Origin: Bacteroidales bacterium
GTDB taxonomy: Bacteria > Bacteroidota > Bacteroidia > Bacteroidales > P3
DNA length: 64,000 nucleotides
NCBI GenBank assembly: GCA_024681475.1
Contig: JAILAT010000049.1
Location: 113,766-177,765, forward strand
Direction: 5' to 3'
The stretch's first letter is position 1. Each line of letters starts with the position of its first letter. This document shows, in pieces, positions 27,367 through 35,507 of the stretch. The position numbers and the translations under genes are program-made. A model generated the notes under the pieces. It had not been told where the DNA came from. It made no database searches and saw nothing but the letters and a program-made list of their open reading frames with translations.

Positions 27367-27789
27367 ATGTTACGCCGTCTCTCCATATTGTTGCTGTCGA
27401 TGATGCTCTTTGCCGCTTGCGGCAAAGACAACCGTTGCACCGTCTCTATTGGCGTCACCAATTTCGTTATCAATCCCAACTCTGCCGGCGACTGGGCGGG
27501 GCTCAACAATGTCGGCGGCTACGCCTACGCCACCGGCGGCCACCGCGGCGTGGTCATTGTGCGCACAGGCCTCAACGACTTTGTGGCCTACGAGCGCACC
27601 TGCCCTGAGGACAACACCTCCCGCGTCGAAGTCAGCGCAGGCTGGGGCTCCAGCCTCCTCGAATGCCCCACTTGTCACAGCCGTTTCGTCGTCGAAAACT
27701 TCGGCCTCCCCACCGACGACAGCCCCACCGACTGCCCCCTCTATCAATATTCCACCAGCTACTCCGCCGGCGAACTCTACGTCTACTGA
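27367..27789 (+). CDS. Rieske-like lipoprotein with incomplete ligand set
   Basis: 140 residues, lipobox LFAAC. The C-terminal half looks like a small Rieske fold (VIVRTGLNDFVAYERTC ... LLECPTCHSRFV). The second Cys-x-x-His box is present as CPTCH, but the first box, normally Cys-x-His, reads TCPED, so the first His ligand is missing. Binding of a normal [2Fe-2S] cluster is therefore doubtful. It starts 13 bases after the glutaminyl cyclase gene, probably in the same operon. Confidence 0.65.
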   Translation: MLRRLSILLLSMMLFAACGKDNRCTVSIGVTNFVINPNSAGDWAGLNNVGGYAYATGGHRGVVIVRTGLNDFVAYERTCPEDNTSRVEVSAGWGSSLLECPTCHSRFVVENFGLPTDDSPTDCPLYQYSTSYSAGELYVY

Positions 27790-27948
27790 CCCTGGTCGAC
27801 CCCACAAAAACGAAATGATTCTTCCCTAAACCGAAATACTATGGGTGACCTCCCAAATATCCCCGTAGGGGTTCTCGTTTGATAGAAATCCTTGTTTTCT
27901 TGTATGTTATCCCGATAAGGGATTTCGATCACCTATTTATAAGAGGTT

Positions 27949-27977
27949 CCCACAAGTGAAAAGAAGGTGCTTGTGGG
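27949..27977. repeat. Hairpin, 8-bp arms
   Basis: CCCACAAG (27949-27956) and CTTGTGGG (27970-27977) pair around 13 bases. Shorter stems precede it: one at about 27,858-27,870 and ATCCC/GGGAT at about 27,910-27,924. Confidence 0.5.
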
Positions 27978-28019
27978 GCAAGAACTGTTAATTATTCTTA
28001 ACAAAAGTTAAATAATCAC

Positions 28020-28050
28020 CCACCAAATCCCCTTTTTGGCCATTTGGTGG
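28020..28050. repeat. Hairpin, 9-bp arms
   Basis: CCACCAAAT (28020-28028) and ATTTGGTGG (28042-28050) pair perfectly around 13 bases with a T-run in the loop. Confidence 0.5.
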
Positions 28051-28349
28051 TTATATATATGTAAAAGGGCATTTGAATTTATGTTTAGAGAATCTGGCGT
28101 TAGAGATTTTTTGATGGGAGAATGGATTTTTGGGCTCATTTATTAGAAAATTGATGGCCGATGTGTAATTAGATGATAATTATTGGCTTACGGGAGATTG
28201 TTTGACGATGAAATATTAAAACTATGTTAAAAGTGATGCCCGTGTGGCGGTTTTGGGGCAAGAATGCAACTAATATATACAAAGGGAAATCGTAATTCAT
28301 GTATGACCCTAAAGACGACATCATATACCTGCCTCTGGAGGAAAGTGCA

Positions 28350-28487
28350 ATCGGCCACCGGAAGCAGTGACAACGGACAAACGATTGCAGAACTGAAAAA
28401 AAAGTAACCAATGAACGACAAAGCAGAAGTCTCGCGCAGAGAATTGATGATGCGCCGCTGCAGCGAGGCGTAGGAAAATGAGGGTGC
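28350..28487. repeat. Diverged repeat, copy A
   Basis: Shares with copy B an initial ATCGGCCAC, then a spaced block matching around AATGAACGACAAAGCAGAAG, TCTCGCGCAG, GCCGCTG, GCGAGGCGTA and GAGGGTGC in the same order, with small gaps. See copy B at 28623-28773. Confidence 0.6.
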
Positions 28488-28622
28488 AATTTTTTTTAGT
28501 CAAAAGCCTTGCAAATAAAATAAATGGCTATATTTGCAGTGTATTACAATTGTGACGCTTTGAGAATAAACGACTGAAAACCATACTACTGAAGTTTTTT
28601 CACACATCACAGACAACACTAA

Positions 28623-28773
28623 ATCGGCCACTGTGGCACCTCGCCACCGAGGACAGCAATGCGAAATCGGACAACAAAAAAGAAGTCGAACAAAAAAATG
28701 ACCGATGAAAGATAAAACAGAAGCCTCGCGCAGGATCGTGTGCCGCTGTGACGAGGCGTAAAAAAGAGGGTGC
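28623..28773. repeat. Diverged repeat, copy B
   Basis: Second copy of the element at 28350-28487, same orientation, about 273 bases further on. The block CCTCGCGCAGGATCG ... GCCGCTGTGACGAGGCGTA ... GAGGGTGC is collinear with copy A. Confidence 0.6.
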
Positions 28774-28965
28774 TCCGCGGGGCGTAAGCAATACAAAACA
28801 AACAACAGAACCGCCACCCTGCCGTCGCGCACTCGAGGCATACAGATGCCTTGCATACACAACGCAGCAAGGCAGACATTATTGTGTCGAGACGAGAAAC
28901 CTCCATCTCTCGGCATAGCATCAGAAAAAGGATGATAGACAAAAATAATTAAAAAAACATTAAAA

Positions 28966-29793
28966 ATGAGCAAATTATTTTATCATAGTCTTATCATTTT
29001 TTCCGCCTTCGTTGGCCTCTGCATGGTTTGCAACGGGCAAGACACCACAGGAACAAGGGCGGGTACCTCCAGCCCTTATGGCATCGGAACCACTACTCCT
29101 TTGGGCACGCTTCATGTGCACGAGACGGCAGTTTTTATTCCAGATGTACCTCCTGTCAGAGAAGATGGCCTTGACAGAACATTCGAGAACGATTATCGTA
29201 ACGCCTTTCTCATGACCAACACCAATACGGGCACATCAAGGAGTAACGACGGTTTTCTTGTCGAGCAGTTCAATTATGATGTCACCCTGCGTCAACTAGA
29301 AAAAGGCTATCTCCGTATGCTTGGCTATCCGGGCACAGGTGTCCTGATTGACACTCTGGGCCGTGTGGGCATCGGAACACAGTCACCTACCAGTCTGCTG
29401 CACGTGGCCGGCGCCGCCAAGTTTGACGGAGACATCACGGCGCAGACCAATCTGAGCGTCGGTGCCACCCTGTGGGTAACGGGCAACGCTTTCTTGGGTG
29501 ATGGATTCAAGTGTTACAACAACGGCACGGTGAAATGCAAGGAGGTGATTGTCACGCTGGAAGGCTGGAGCGATTTTGTTTTCGACGACGGCTACCGGCT
29601 CATGTCGCTGGGCGAGCTGGAGAGTTACATCAACCAGCACCACCACTTGCCCGACGTGCCTTCGGCCAAAGAGGTGGAGAACGGCGGTGTCAACATCGGC
29701 GAGATGAACGCCACGCTGCTCCAGAAGATTGAAGAGCTGACGCTCTATATCATTGAGCTCCAGAAGCAGATTGACGAACTGAGAAAACAATAA
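28966..29793 (+). CDS. Secreted tail-fibre-like protein with C-terminal coiled coil
   Basis: 275 residues; signal peptide ends near MVCNG with Gln next. The middle has repeated GIGTxxP/S-LHV motifs (GIGTTTPLGTLHV; GIGTQSPTSLLHV), as in Bacteroidota tail-fibre or endosialidase-chaperone-like proteins. The C-terminal 80 residues carry the conserved WSDFVFDDGYRLMSLGELE, HHHLPDVPSA and a heptad coiled coil (EELTLYIIELQKQIDELRKQ) that likely trimerises. Function is unknown. It begins the block of surface genes that runs to 34.4 kb. Confidence 0.8.
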   Translation: MSKLFYHSLIIFSAFVGLCMVCNGQDTTGTRAGTSSPYGIGTTTPLGTLHVHETAVFIPDVPPVREDGLDRTFENDYRNAFLMTNTNTGTSRSNDGFLVEQFNYDVTLRQLEKGYLRMLGYPGTGVLIDTLGRVGIGTQSPTSLLHVAGAAKFDGDITAQTNLSVGATLWVTGNAFLGDGFKCYNNGTVKCKEVIVTLEGWSDFVFDDGYRLMSLGELESYINQHHHLPDVPSAKEVENGGVNIGEMNATLLQKIEELTLYIIELQKQIDELRKQ

Positions 29794-29810
29794 CAAAATA
29801 CACATACGTT

Positions 29811-30296
29811 ATGAAAACCAAAGCGATAATAACAATAACCGTGCTGTGTGCACTTTGTGTCGGATGTAAGAAATATGAATGTGATGAACTTTCGTGGACA
29901 GACTACAATTCGGTTGAGGACGTACATTGCAACTTCAAGTATTTCGAAGAAGAGAATAAGGTCCATATAGGCGATACGCTGAAAGTATTCGGCTGGCTCT
30001 GGCTGCCGAATGAGTGGCCAGATAATTATCTCTACTTGTCTGATAGTTATCAACTGTCTAAAATTTTAACTAGCGATAAAGATATGCAAAATAATAACAA
30101 TGCAGCAACAATGTATGCTGCGCGTCATTGGGTCAGTCTTGATTTTAATAAGTACCAAATTGATCCGCTAATTGAAATTCTTGAAGATTCGCTACTTTAT
30201 GTAACTGGAGTTGTGAATTATTATTATGAATGCGGAGCTGGACATTATTATTTACAAACAACCGAAATAAAAACGACGCCGGATTATGAAAAATAA
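29811..30296 (+). CDS. Hypothetical lipoprotein
   Basis: 161 residues with a good lipobox (ALCVGC) and then KKYECDELSW. No family recognised. Base composition is clearly more AT-rich than the core genes. It overlaps the following protease gene by 11 bases, so the two are translationally coupled and may act together. Confidence 0.75.
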   Translation: MKTKAIITITVLCALCVGCKKYECDELSWTDYNSVEDVHCNFKYFEEENKVHIGDTLKVFGWLWLPNEWPDNYLYLSDSYQLSKILTSDKDMQNNNNAATMYAARHWVSLDFNKYQIDPLIEILEDSLLYVTGVVNYYYECGAGHYYLQTTEIKTTPDYEK

Positions 30297-32025
30297 AATA
30301 ACAATATTATTATTGATGGTAGCTCTTTCGCTGTCACATATTTCTTATTCTCAACAAACATTAATTTCTGAATTACCAATAAACAGGAATGACGAAATTC
30401 TGTCAGAGATAGGAAGCCGAGCAGAGGTGCTTCTAGTTCTTCCTATTGCCATTGAAAAAAACATTCTTTTTTTTGAGGACACATTGTTTAAAATCGAATT
30501 GAGTGAGAATGTGTTTTACATCGCGAAGAAGTACGTGAATCATAGAGATATTAATTCATTCTCTTTCTATGGAATAAGTGGCACAAACAGCCTTGTTCTT
30601 TCTTTTTTAGATAACGACATTCAAGGGGTTCTTACAATAAACAACCATCCCTACTCAATAGAAACACATCAAGGGAAAAACTACCTTGTACAATTGGACA
30701 ATTCTTTATTTCAAGAGAATTGTGAGGACCTAGAGTGTTCAAACAATCCGAGCCAGAACGACAGTGTTTTCCAAGAGAATAAAGAGGCCAACGGGGGAAT
30801 CATACCAACTTATCTGTTAAGGAATCGGTTCCACGACGTGAATGGGGATATAAAAGTAATGGTATTATACACAGCAAATGCAGCAAATTCAGTAAGTAAT
30901 ATTGTCAACACTTCCTTATTAGCAGAAGAACTATCTAATCAGTCGTTTATCAATAGTGGAATTGATTGTAAAATTGAACTTGTTTATATTGGTAAAACAG
31001 ATTATGAGGAAAGTTCTTCTTCAACAGACGTGACAAGATTCAAAAATACAGACGAAGGATATATAGATGAAGTGCATTTGCTTAGAGAGAAATATGCCGC
31101 AGATGTGTGTGTTCTTCTTACAGACTACGATGATTTAACTTGTGGACGAGCTTACACAATAAAAGCCAGAAAAACCGAAGCATTCTGCGTAGTACAGGCA
31201 TATTATTGTTCCACAACTAATTATTCTTTTATTCATGAGATTGGTCATCTGATGGGTTGCCGACATGACTGTGGGATGGACAATTCCACTAGCCCATATG
31301 AATATGGTCATGGCTATATTAATCCAGACAAAACATGGAGAACAATCATGGCCTATGGAACTTATTGTAATGATTGTGATAGAATCCAATATTGGTCAAA
31401 TCCATACATAACCTATAATGGAGAAACCATGGGAACAACTGAAAGGTGCAATAATGCAAAAGTTTGGAATATCCGCTATGGCGAGGTTGGTGCTTTCGAA
31501 GTCATTTCCAGTAATGCGACTATAACCTCAGCAACGATACCTAGTAGTCTTAATTATGGTTTTATTGAAACTGATTCACATATTGGCACAAACGGCATTA
31601 TCAGCCTTAATAGTGGACAATCATTGACAATTAAAGCAGGGGACGAGATTGTGTTTTCAGATGGATTTGAAGTGTTGGCAGGTTCTGAACTTAAAGCATT
31701 CATTGCTCAACAGCCTGCCACAAGTTATGCAACTGCTCCATTGCCGACGTCGATAGAAGTCACCCCAGTACGCCATTTCGATACAACTGAGATAAAGAAA
31801 ACTGTTATTGTATACCCAAATCCAACAACTGACGAACTGTATATTCAAAATAGCGGAGAAGAGTATCCTATCCAAATTATCATTCTGGATGTAATGGGAA
31901 AAATCGTAAATAATATCAATTATCCTGTCTCTTCCATCGATCTGTCCAATCTTCCTGCGGGCACATACTTCATCAAAATCGAGTTTACAAACAGAAGTGA
32001 GCGTTATAGAATAATCAAAAAATAA
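30286..32025 (+). CDS. T9SS-exported metzincin protease, reprolysin-like
   Basis: 579 residues: signal peptide ending SHISYS before Gln-Gln; a prodomain-like region; a metzincin catalytic domain with HEIGHLMGCRHD (first His about residue 317) and the Met-turn motif TIMAYG, matching reprolysin-like (M12B-type) peptidases; a beta domain with an NxGxxSLNSGQSLTIKAG-like turn; and a C-terminal type A T9SS sorting domain (VYPNPTTDELYI ... LPAGTYFIKI, last 75 residues). It should be exported and anchored or released at the surface as a zinc endopeptidase. Codon use is AT-rich relative to neighbours outside the 29.8-33 kb block. Confidence 0.88.
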   Translation: MKNKITILLLMVALSLSHISYSQQTLISELPINRNDEILSEIGSRAEVLLVLPIAIEKNILFFEDTLFKIELSENVFYIAKKYVNHRDINSFSFYGISGTNSLVLSFLDNDIQGVLTINNHPYSIETHQGKNYLVQLDNSLFQENCEDLECSNNPSQNDSVFQENKEANGGIIPTYLLRNRFHDVNGDIKVMVLYTANAANSVSNIVNTSLLAEELSNQSFINSGIDCKIELVYIGKTDYEESSSSTDVTRFKNTDEGYIDEVHLLREKYAADVCVLLTDYDDLTCGRAYTIKARKTEAFCVVQAYYCSTTNYSFIHEIGHLMGCRHDCGMDNSTSPYEYGHGYINPDKTWRTIMAYGTYCNDCDRIQYWSNPYITYNGETMGTTERCNNAKVWNIRYGEVGAFEVISSNATITSATIPSSLNYGFIETDSHIGTNGIISLNSGQSLTIKAGDEIVFSDGFEVLAGSELKAFIAQQPATSYATAPLPTSIEVTPVRHFDTTEIKKTVIVYPNPTTDELYIQNSGEEYPIQIIILDVMGKIVNNINYPVSSIDLSNLPAGTYFIKIEFTNRSERYRIIKK

Positions 32026-32033
32026 TCAATAAT

Positions 32034-32399
32034 ATGAGAAAGAACATCTTTTTTTTCTTAGTCATTACTTCGATTATAGTTGCATGTGAGAGTGATGACG
32101 ACTCCAATGGAATATATAGTTTCGGTGCTGGATATATCAAATATGAGGCAACTATCGGCCACGATTTTGATTCAGCTCTCGATTCTTTGCTAATGGTGGT
32201 ACCTTATGACCAACTTTTTAATAGTGTACCATATTATATTGACCCCGAGCCATTGGATAGAGTGAACTATCCCACAAATGACAGGAGTTTCTATATGATA
32301 ACAGTCAAGGACAGCATGAATGGATTATATTTATGTTCTCCCAGTAATGTGCTTGACACCAAAGGCGACTGGTATAAAATCGTTTGGGGCGAAGATTAG
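32034..32399 (+). CDS. Hypothetical small lipoprotein
   Basis: 121 residues: MRKNIFFFLV signal with lipobox IIVAC, then an acidic start (ESDDDSNG). No family recognised. It starts eight bases after the protease stop, in the same AT-rich run of exported proteins. Confidence 0.7.
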   Translation: MRKNIFFFLVITSIIVACESDDDSNGIYSFGAGYIKYEATIGHDFDSALDSLLMVVPYDQLFNSVPYYIDPEPLDRVNYPTNDRSFYMITVKDSMNGLYLCSPSNVLDTKGDWYKIVWGED

Positions 32400-32433
32400 C
32401 GAATAATAAATGCTTAATAAAACAATAAAAATC

Positions 32434-33006
32434 ATGAAGAAAAGTGTTTTATTGATGACGCTTCTTTTGTCATTGTTTTTGAGTGGCTGTAAAGAAACAT
32501 GTTATGGAGTGCCCGAAGAGATAGAGGACTACTTCCCTTACAATATGCATGACGATCTGACATTCGAGGATGAACAGGGTGATACCATGCTATTCAAGGT
32601 CAGAGAGATTATATTACCGACAACACCAACAGCTATTGAATGGGGCTGCAAATGTGATTGTGGTGACTACAATGTATATAGACTATATATGCAATTTTCT
32701 CAAACAGCATTAGAGGAATGGTCTAATGTTGGCAACTATCTGGTTTTTGAATTCTCGTTCCCCTATTTTAAAGGTGGCCCTATGGAACCTGACAAAGGTT
32801 ATCAAGACGTTGTCTGTATTTGGAAAGATCATGCTGTCAATAGCAGTTTGCACGGAACATACACCCCCGACACTTTCTTATTCACCTCTTCCCATATTTT
32901 CATTGATTCTATCATGGTGGTGAAAGACCTCGGCTTCACCAGTTTCTGCACCTCTGATGGACATAGGTACACGAATGTCTCGTCGCTGAATAAACAAAAC
33001 GAATAA
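32434..33006 (+). CDS. Hypothetical lipoprotein
   Basis: 190 residues from ATG 32434, which gives a clean lipoprotein signal (MKKSVLLMTLLLSLFLSGC); ATG 32410 would add eight polar residues. The mature part has several Cys (GCKCDCGDY) and beta-rich segments. No family recognised. It follows the previous lipoprotein by 34 bases. Confidence 0.72.
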   Translation: MKKSVLLMTLLLSLFLSGCKETCYGVPEEIEDYFPYNMHDDLTFEDEQGDTMLFKVREIILPTTPTAIEWGCKCDCGDYNVYRLYMQFSQTALEEWSNVGNYLVFEFSFPYFKGGPMEPDKGYQDVVCIWKDHAVNSSLHGTYTPDTFLFTSSHIFIDSIMVVKDLGFTSFCTSDGHRYTNVSSLNKQNE

Positions 33007-33056
33007 GGATCGAAGAGTGCTTTATTAAAACAATAATAATCATTAAGATAAGTAGA

Positions 33057-33713
33057 TTGAGGACCTTGGTCTGCGCGGTGATTGCGCTGCTGGTTCTGGC
33101 GGGGTGTTCCACGATGACCTATCATACTGCCAGCCATGATATTGCCTTGCTGGAGCAGAAGGGCGATTTCAACGCCGGCGCGTCGGTATCGATGGAGGAA
33201 ACGCCACTGGAATACATCAACGTGGCCTACGCGCTTTCAGACCATTGGGCTCTGCAATCGGCGTGCGCGCTGGAGACGTTCACTCCCTACGCCTATCAGC
33301 AGGCGCTTGGCTACTACACCCATCTGGGCAGCGGCATCGGCGAGGTGTACGCGGGTCTGAACTATCGCAACAAGCCTATGCCCGAAGAGCACACCCGGGA
33401 GACACGGCTTGGCGGTTATCTGCAGTGCGACTATGGATGGAACGGCCTGTGGAGCAACAGATTGGATGCGGGGCTGGGATTCCGTGGCAGTTATGTGATA
33501 GGCGGAACATGGCTCGTTACCGATGATCATCAGCTTCAAGGTCCTGGCTATCAATCTTTACTGTTGGCTCCTGTCGTCATGGTCCGTCTTGGCGGTGAGC
33601 ACCTGAAGCTGGTGGCTAACTTTACTTACAGTTTTGCGATTTCGGAGCAAGATAATGTGCCTGAAAAGGAGCATCCGTGTTCCATCACCTTGGGAATCAA
33701 CTATCGTTTTTGA
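33057..33713 (+). CDS. Outer-membrane lipoprotein, tandem paralogue 1
   Basis: 218 residues with lipobox LVLAGC and an amphipathic beta-strand-rich body ending in a C-terminal aromatic (GINYRF), as in small beta-barrel proteins. Shared with the next gene: GYYTHLGSG(I/V)GE, YGWNGL, GLG/GFG-FRGS/LRGS and VRLGGEH/IRLGGEH. No ATG precedes the signal peptide: TTG 33057 is used here, and ATT 33042 would give a longer n-region (IKISRLRTL), which suggests either a non-ATG start or a lost ATG. Confidence 0.72.
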   Translation: MRTLVCAVIALLVLAGCSTMTYHTASHDIALLEQKGDFNAGASVSMEETPLEYINVAYALSDHWALQSACALETFTPYAYQQALGYYTHLGSGIGEVYAGLNYRNKPMPEEHTRETRLGGYLQCDYGWNGLWSNRLDAGLGFRGSYVIGGTWLVTDDHQLQGPGYQSLLLAPVVMVRLGGEHLKLVANFTYSFAISEQDNVPEKEHPCSITLGINYRF

Positions 33714-33731
33714 TCTTAAAAACAGAATGTT

Positions 33732-34355
33732 ATGAAAAACAAATTGATGATACTGTTATTCTCGGTTTTGGCTGCTATTTGTTTCAGCAGTTGCTATGAG
33801 TATTGGCCGGTCAATTGCGACATCCCCTTGATGGAGGAGGAGGGCGACTGCCGTATCGACGCGTCGCTGTCGGCGTTTTCCGAGAATGTTTCCGTGACCT
33901 ATTCTCCGGTGGAGCATCTGGCGCTTCAATCGGAGATGGTTTTTTTTCTCTATGTGCCGTACCATTTCAGGCAAGGGGTGGGCTACTACACCCATCTGGG
34001 CAGCGGTGTGGGCGAAATGTATGTCGGTTATGGTATGGAATTGGGCAGATTGTATACTGAAGATGTGCAGCTTAACTACGGTTGGAATGGTTTGTGCAAC
34101 GGCAAGATGGACATCGGCTTTGGTCTCCGTGGCAGCATGTTCGAATGGTATAGCCAAGATGAGGGCGATGACGAGCCGATTGAGTATTGGGAGAATCGTT
34201 TTTCGATGCATACCATTGAGCCTCAGGCGATGATACGTCTGGGCGGTGAGCACATGAAGTTTTCGATGAGTTTTGTCTACTGCTTCTTTGTGGGCGACAA
34301 GGGACCCTATTCATGGCCTTTCAACGTCAACCTCGGGGTGAACTACCGATTCTGA
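33732..34355 (+). CDS. Outer-membrane lipoprotein, tandem paralogue 2
   Basis: 207 residues, ATG start, lipobox CFSSC, paralogous to the gene 18 bases upstream over the full length (GYYTHLGSGVGE, YGWNGLCNGK, MIRLGGEHMKFS, LGVNYRF). The strand-turn pattern and C-terminal Phe suggest a small beta-barrel. Function unknown. The pair arose by tandem duplication and has diverged well beyond recent identity. Confidence 0.78.
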   Translation: MKNKLMILLFSVLAAICFSSCYEYWPVNCDIPLMEEEGDCRIDASLSAFSENVSVTYSPVEHLALQSEMVFFLYVPYHFRQGVGYYTHLGSGVGEMYVGYGMELGRLYTEDVQLNYGWNGLCNGKMDIGFGLRGSMFEWYSQDEGDDEPIEYWENRFSMHTIEPQAMIRLGGEHMKFSMSFVYCFFVGDKGPYSWPFNVNLGVNYRF

Positions 34356-34403
34356 AAGAATGGTAATAGTTTATAATACAATAAGATGCTTTGAGAATGA
34401 TAG

Positions 34404-35453
34404 TTATGCTGGTGGTGCCTGTGTGCCCGCCAGAAGGCCGCAGGCGGCCATGATGTCTTCGCCACGCGAGGCGCGGAGGGTGCAGTTGATGTCGTGTCGT
34501 TTCAGATATTCCTGAAAGGTGGCGATGGTTTCGTCGCTGGGGGCGCGGAAAGGTGTGCCTGGCGAAGCGTGGAAGCGGATGAGGTTGACTCGGCAATGCA
34601 GGCCTTGCAGGATGCGCACGAGCTCGGCAGCATGCGTGAGGTCGTCGTTTAGTCCTTTGAAAAGAATATATTCCATCGATATGCGGCGTTGGCCATACCA
34701 GTTGTAGCGTTTCAGCATGGCCAGTGTGGCAGCGACGGGATAGGCTTTCTCCATGGGCATGATGTCGGCACGTTCGGTGGGGTATGCGTTGTGGAGACTG
34801 ATGGCGATATGGCAGTCGCTCTCTTCCAGAAGCCGTGCCAGCACGGGTGTGATGCCTACGGTGGAGACGGTGATGCGATGGGGGCTCCATGCCAGACCCC
34901 ACGGCGCGGTGAGCACCTCGAGGGCGCTGTACACGGCATCGTAGTTGTCCAGCGGTTCGCCCATGCCCATGAAGACGACGTTGGTAAGCGTTTCACTCTC
35001 AGGTACTGAGAATATCTGGTTGAGAATCTGACTTGCGGAGAGGTGGCCGTGGAAGCCTTGCTGCCCCGTGACACAGAAGCGGCAGCCCATCTTGCAGCCT
35101 TTCTGGCAGGATATGCACAGCGTGGCGCGCTCGCCGGAGGGGATGAAGACACTTTCGACGAAATGGTGTTCTCCCCGGTTGTTGACGTCGGCTTCGTTGT
35201 GGCAGTCGAAGAGGTATTTCTTGGTGCCGTCGACGGAGGTCTGTGTCTGAACCGGGAAGGTGCGGCCCAGCAGACAGTGCCCGTTCAGCCAGCCACGCAT
35301 GGCCAGCGACAGGTTGGTCATCTCGTCGAAGGTGGTCACACCTTTCTTGTACATCCAGTCGCACAGCTGTTTGGCGGCAAACTTGGGGAATCCCTGCTCG
35401 GCGCACAGCGCCTGCAGCTCACTCAGTGTCAGTCCAAAGAGGTCTCGTTTCAT
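34404..35453 (-). CDS. rlmN: 23S rRNA / tRNA adenine-C2 methyltransferase RlmN
   Basis: Radical SAM enzyme that methylates A2503 of 23S rRNA and A37 of some tRNAs. 349 residues from ATG 35453 (MKRDLFGLTLSEL); longer frames add non-family sequence. The radical SAM motif is CKMGCRFC (C-x3-C-x2-C); other blocks are GMGEPLDNYD, HRITVSTVGI and ISLHNAYPTERADIMP. A Cys near the C-terminus (INCTLRASRGEDIMAACG) fits the second catalytic Cys. It is the last gene of the holB-started leftward cluster, 54 bases after PBP1A. Confidence 0.95.
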   Translation of the reverse strand: MKRDLFGLTLSELQALCAEQGFPKFAAKQLCDWMYKKGVTTFDEMTNLSLAMRGWLNGHCLLGRTFPVQTQTSVDGTKKYLFDCHNEADVNNRGEHHFVESVFIPSGERATLCISCQKGCKMGCRFCVTGQQGFHGHLSASQILNQIFSVPESETLTNVVFMGMGEPLDNYDAVYSALEVLTAPWGLAWSPHRITVSTVGITPVLARLLEESDCHIAISLHNAYPTERADIMPMEKAYPVAATLAMLKRYNWYGQRRISMEYILFKGLNDDLTHAAELVRILQGLHCRVNLIRFHASPGTPFRAPSDETIATFQEYLKRHDINCTLRASRGEDIMAACGLLAGTQAPPA

Positions 35454-35507
35454 GGCTAATGGTGATAGGCAATCAGGAGAAAAGGATGGCGCCCCGCTTT
35501 CCACTGT

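Larger units (their letters stand above)
27790..28965. other. Long intergenic region without a convincing gene
   Basis: About 1.18 kb. Leftward frames of up to about 157 residues exist but have low-complexity Cys/Phe/Arg-rich translations with no domain, signal or start context, and they run across two copies of a diverged repeat, so I do not call them genes. The first 270 bases hold several short hairpins; the rest is AT-rich with the repeat pair at 28350-28487 and 28623-28773. Confidence 0.6.

Noticed and set aside
28169..28973. Leftward open frames of up to 157 codons
   Set aside because: Cys/Phe-rich translations without domains that run across both copies of a diverged repeat; similarity between them comes from the DNA repeat.
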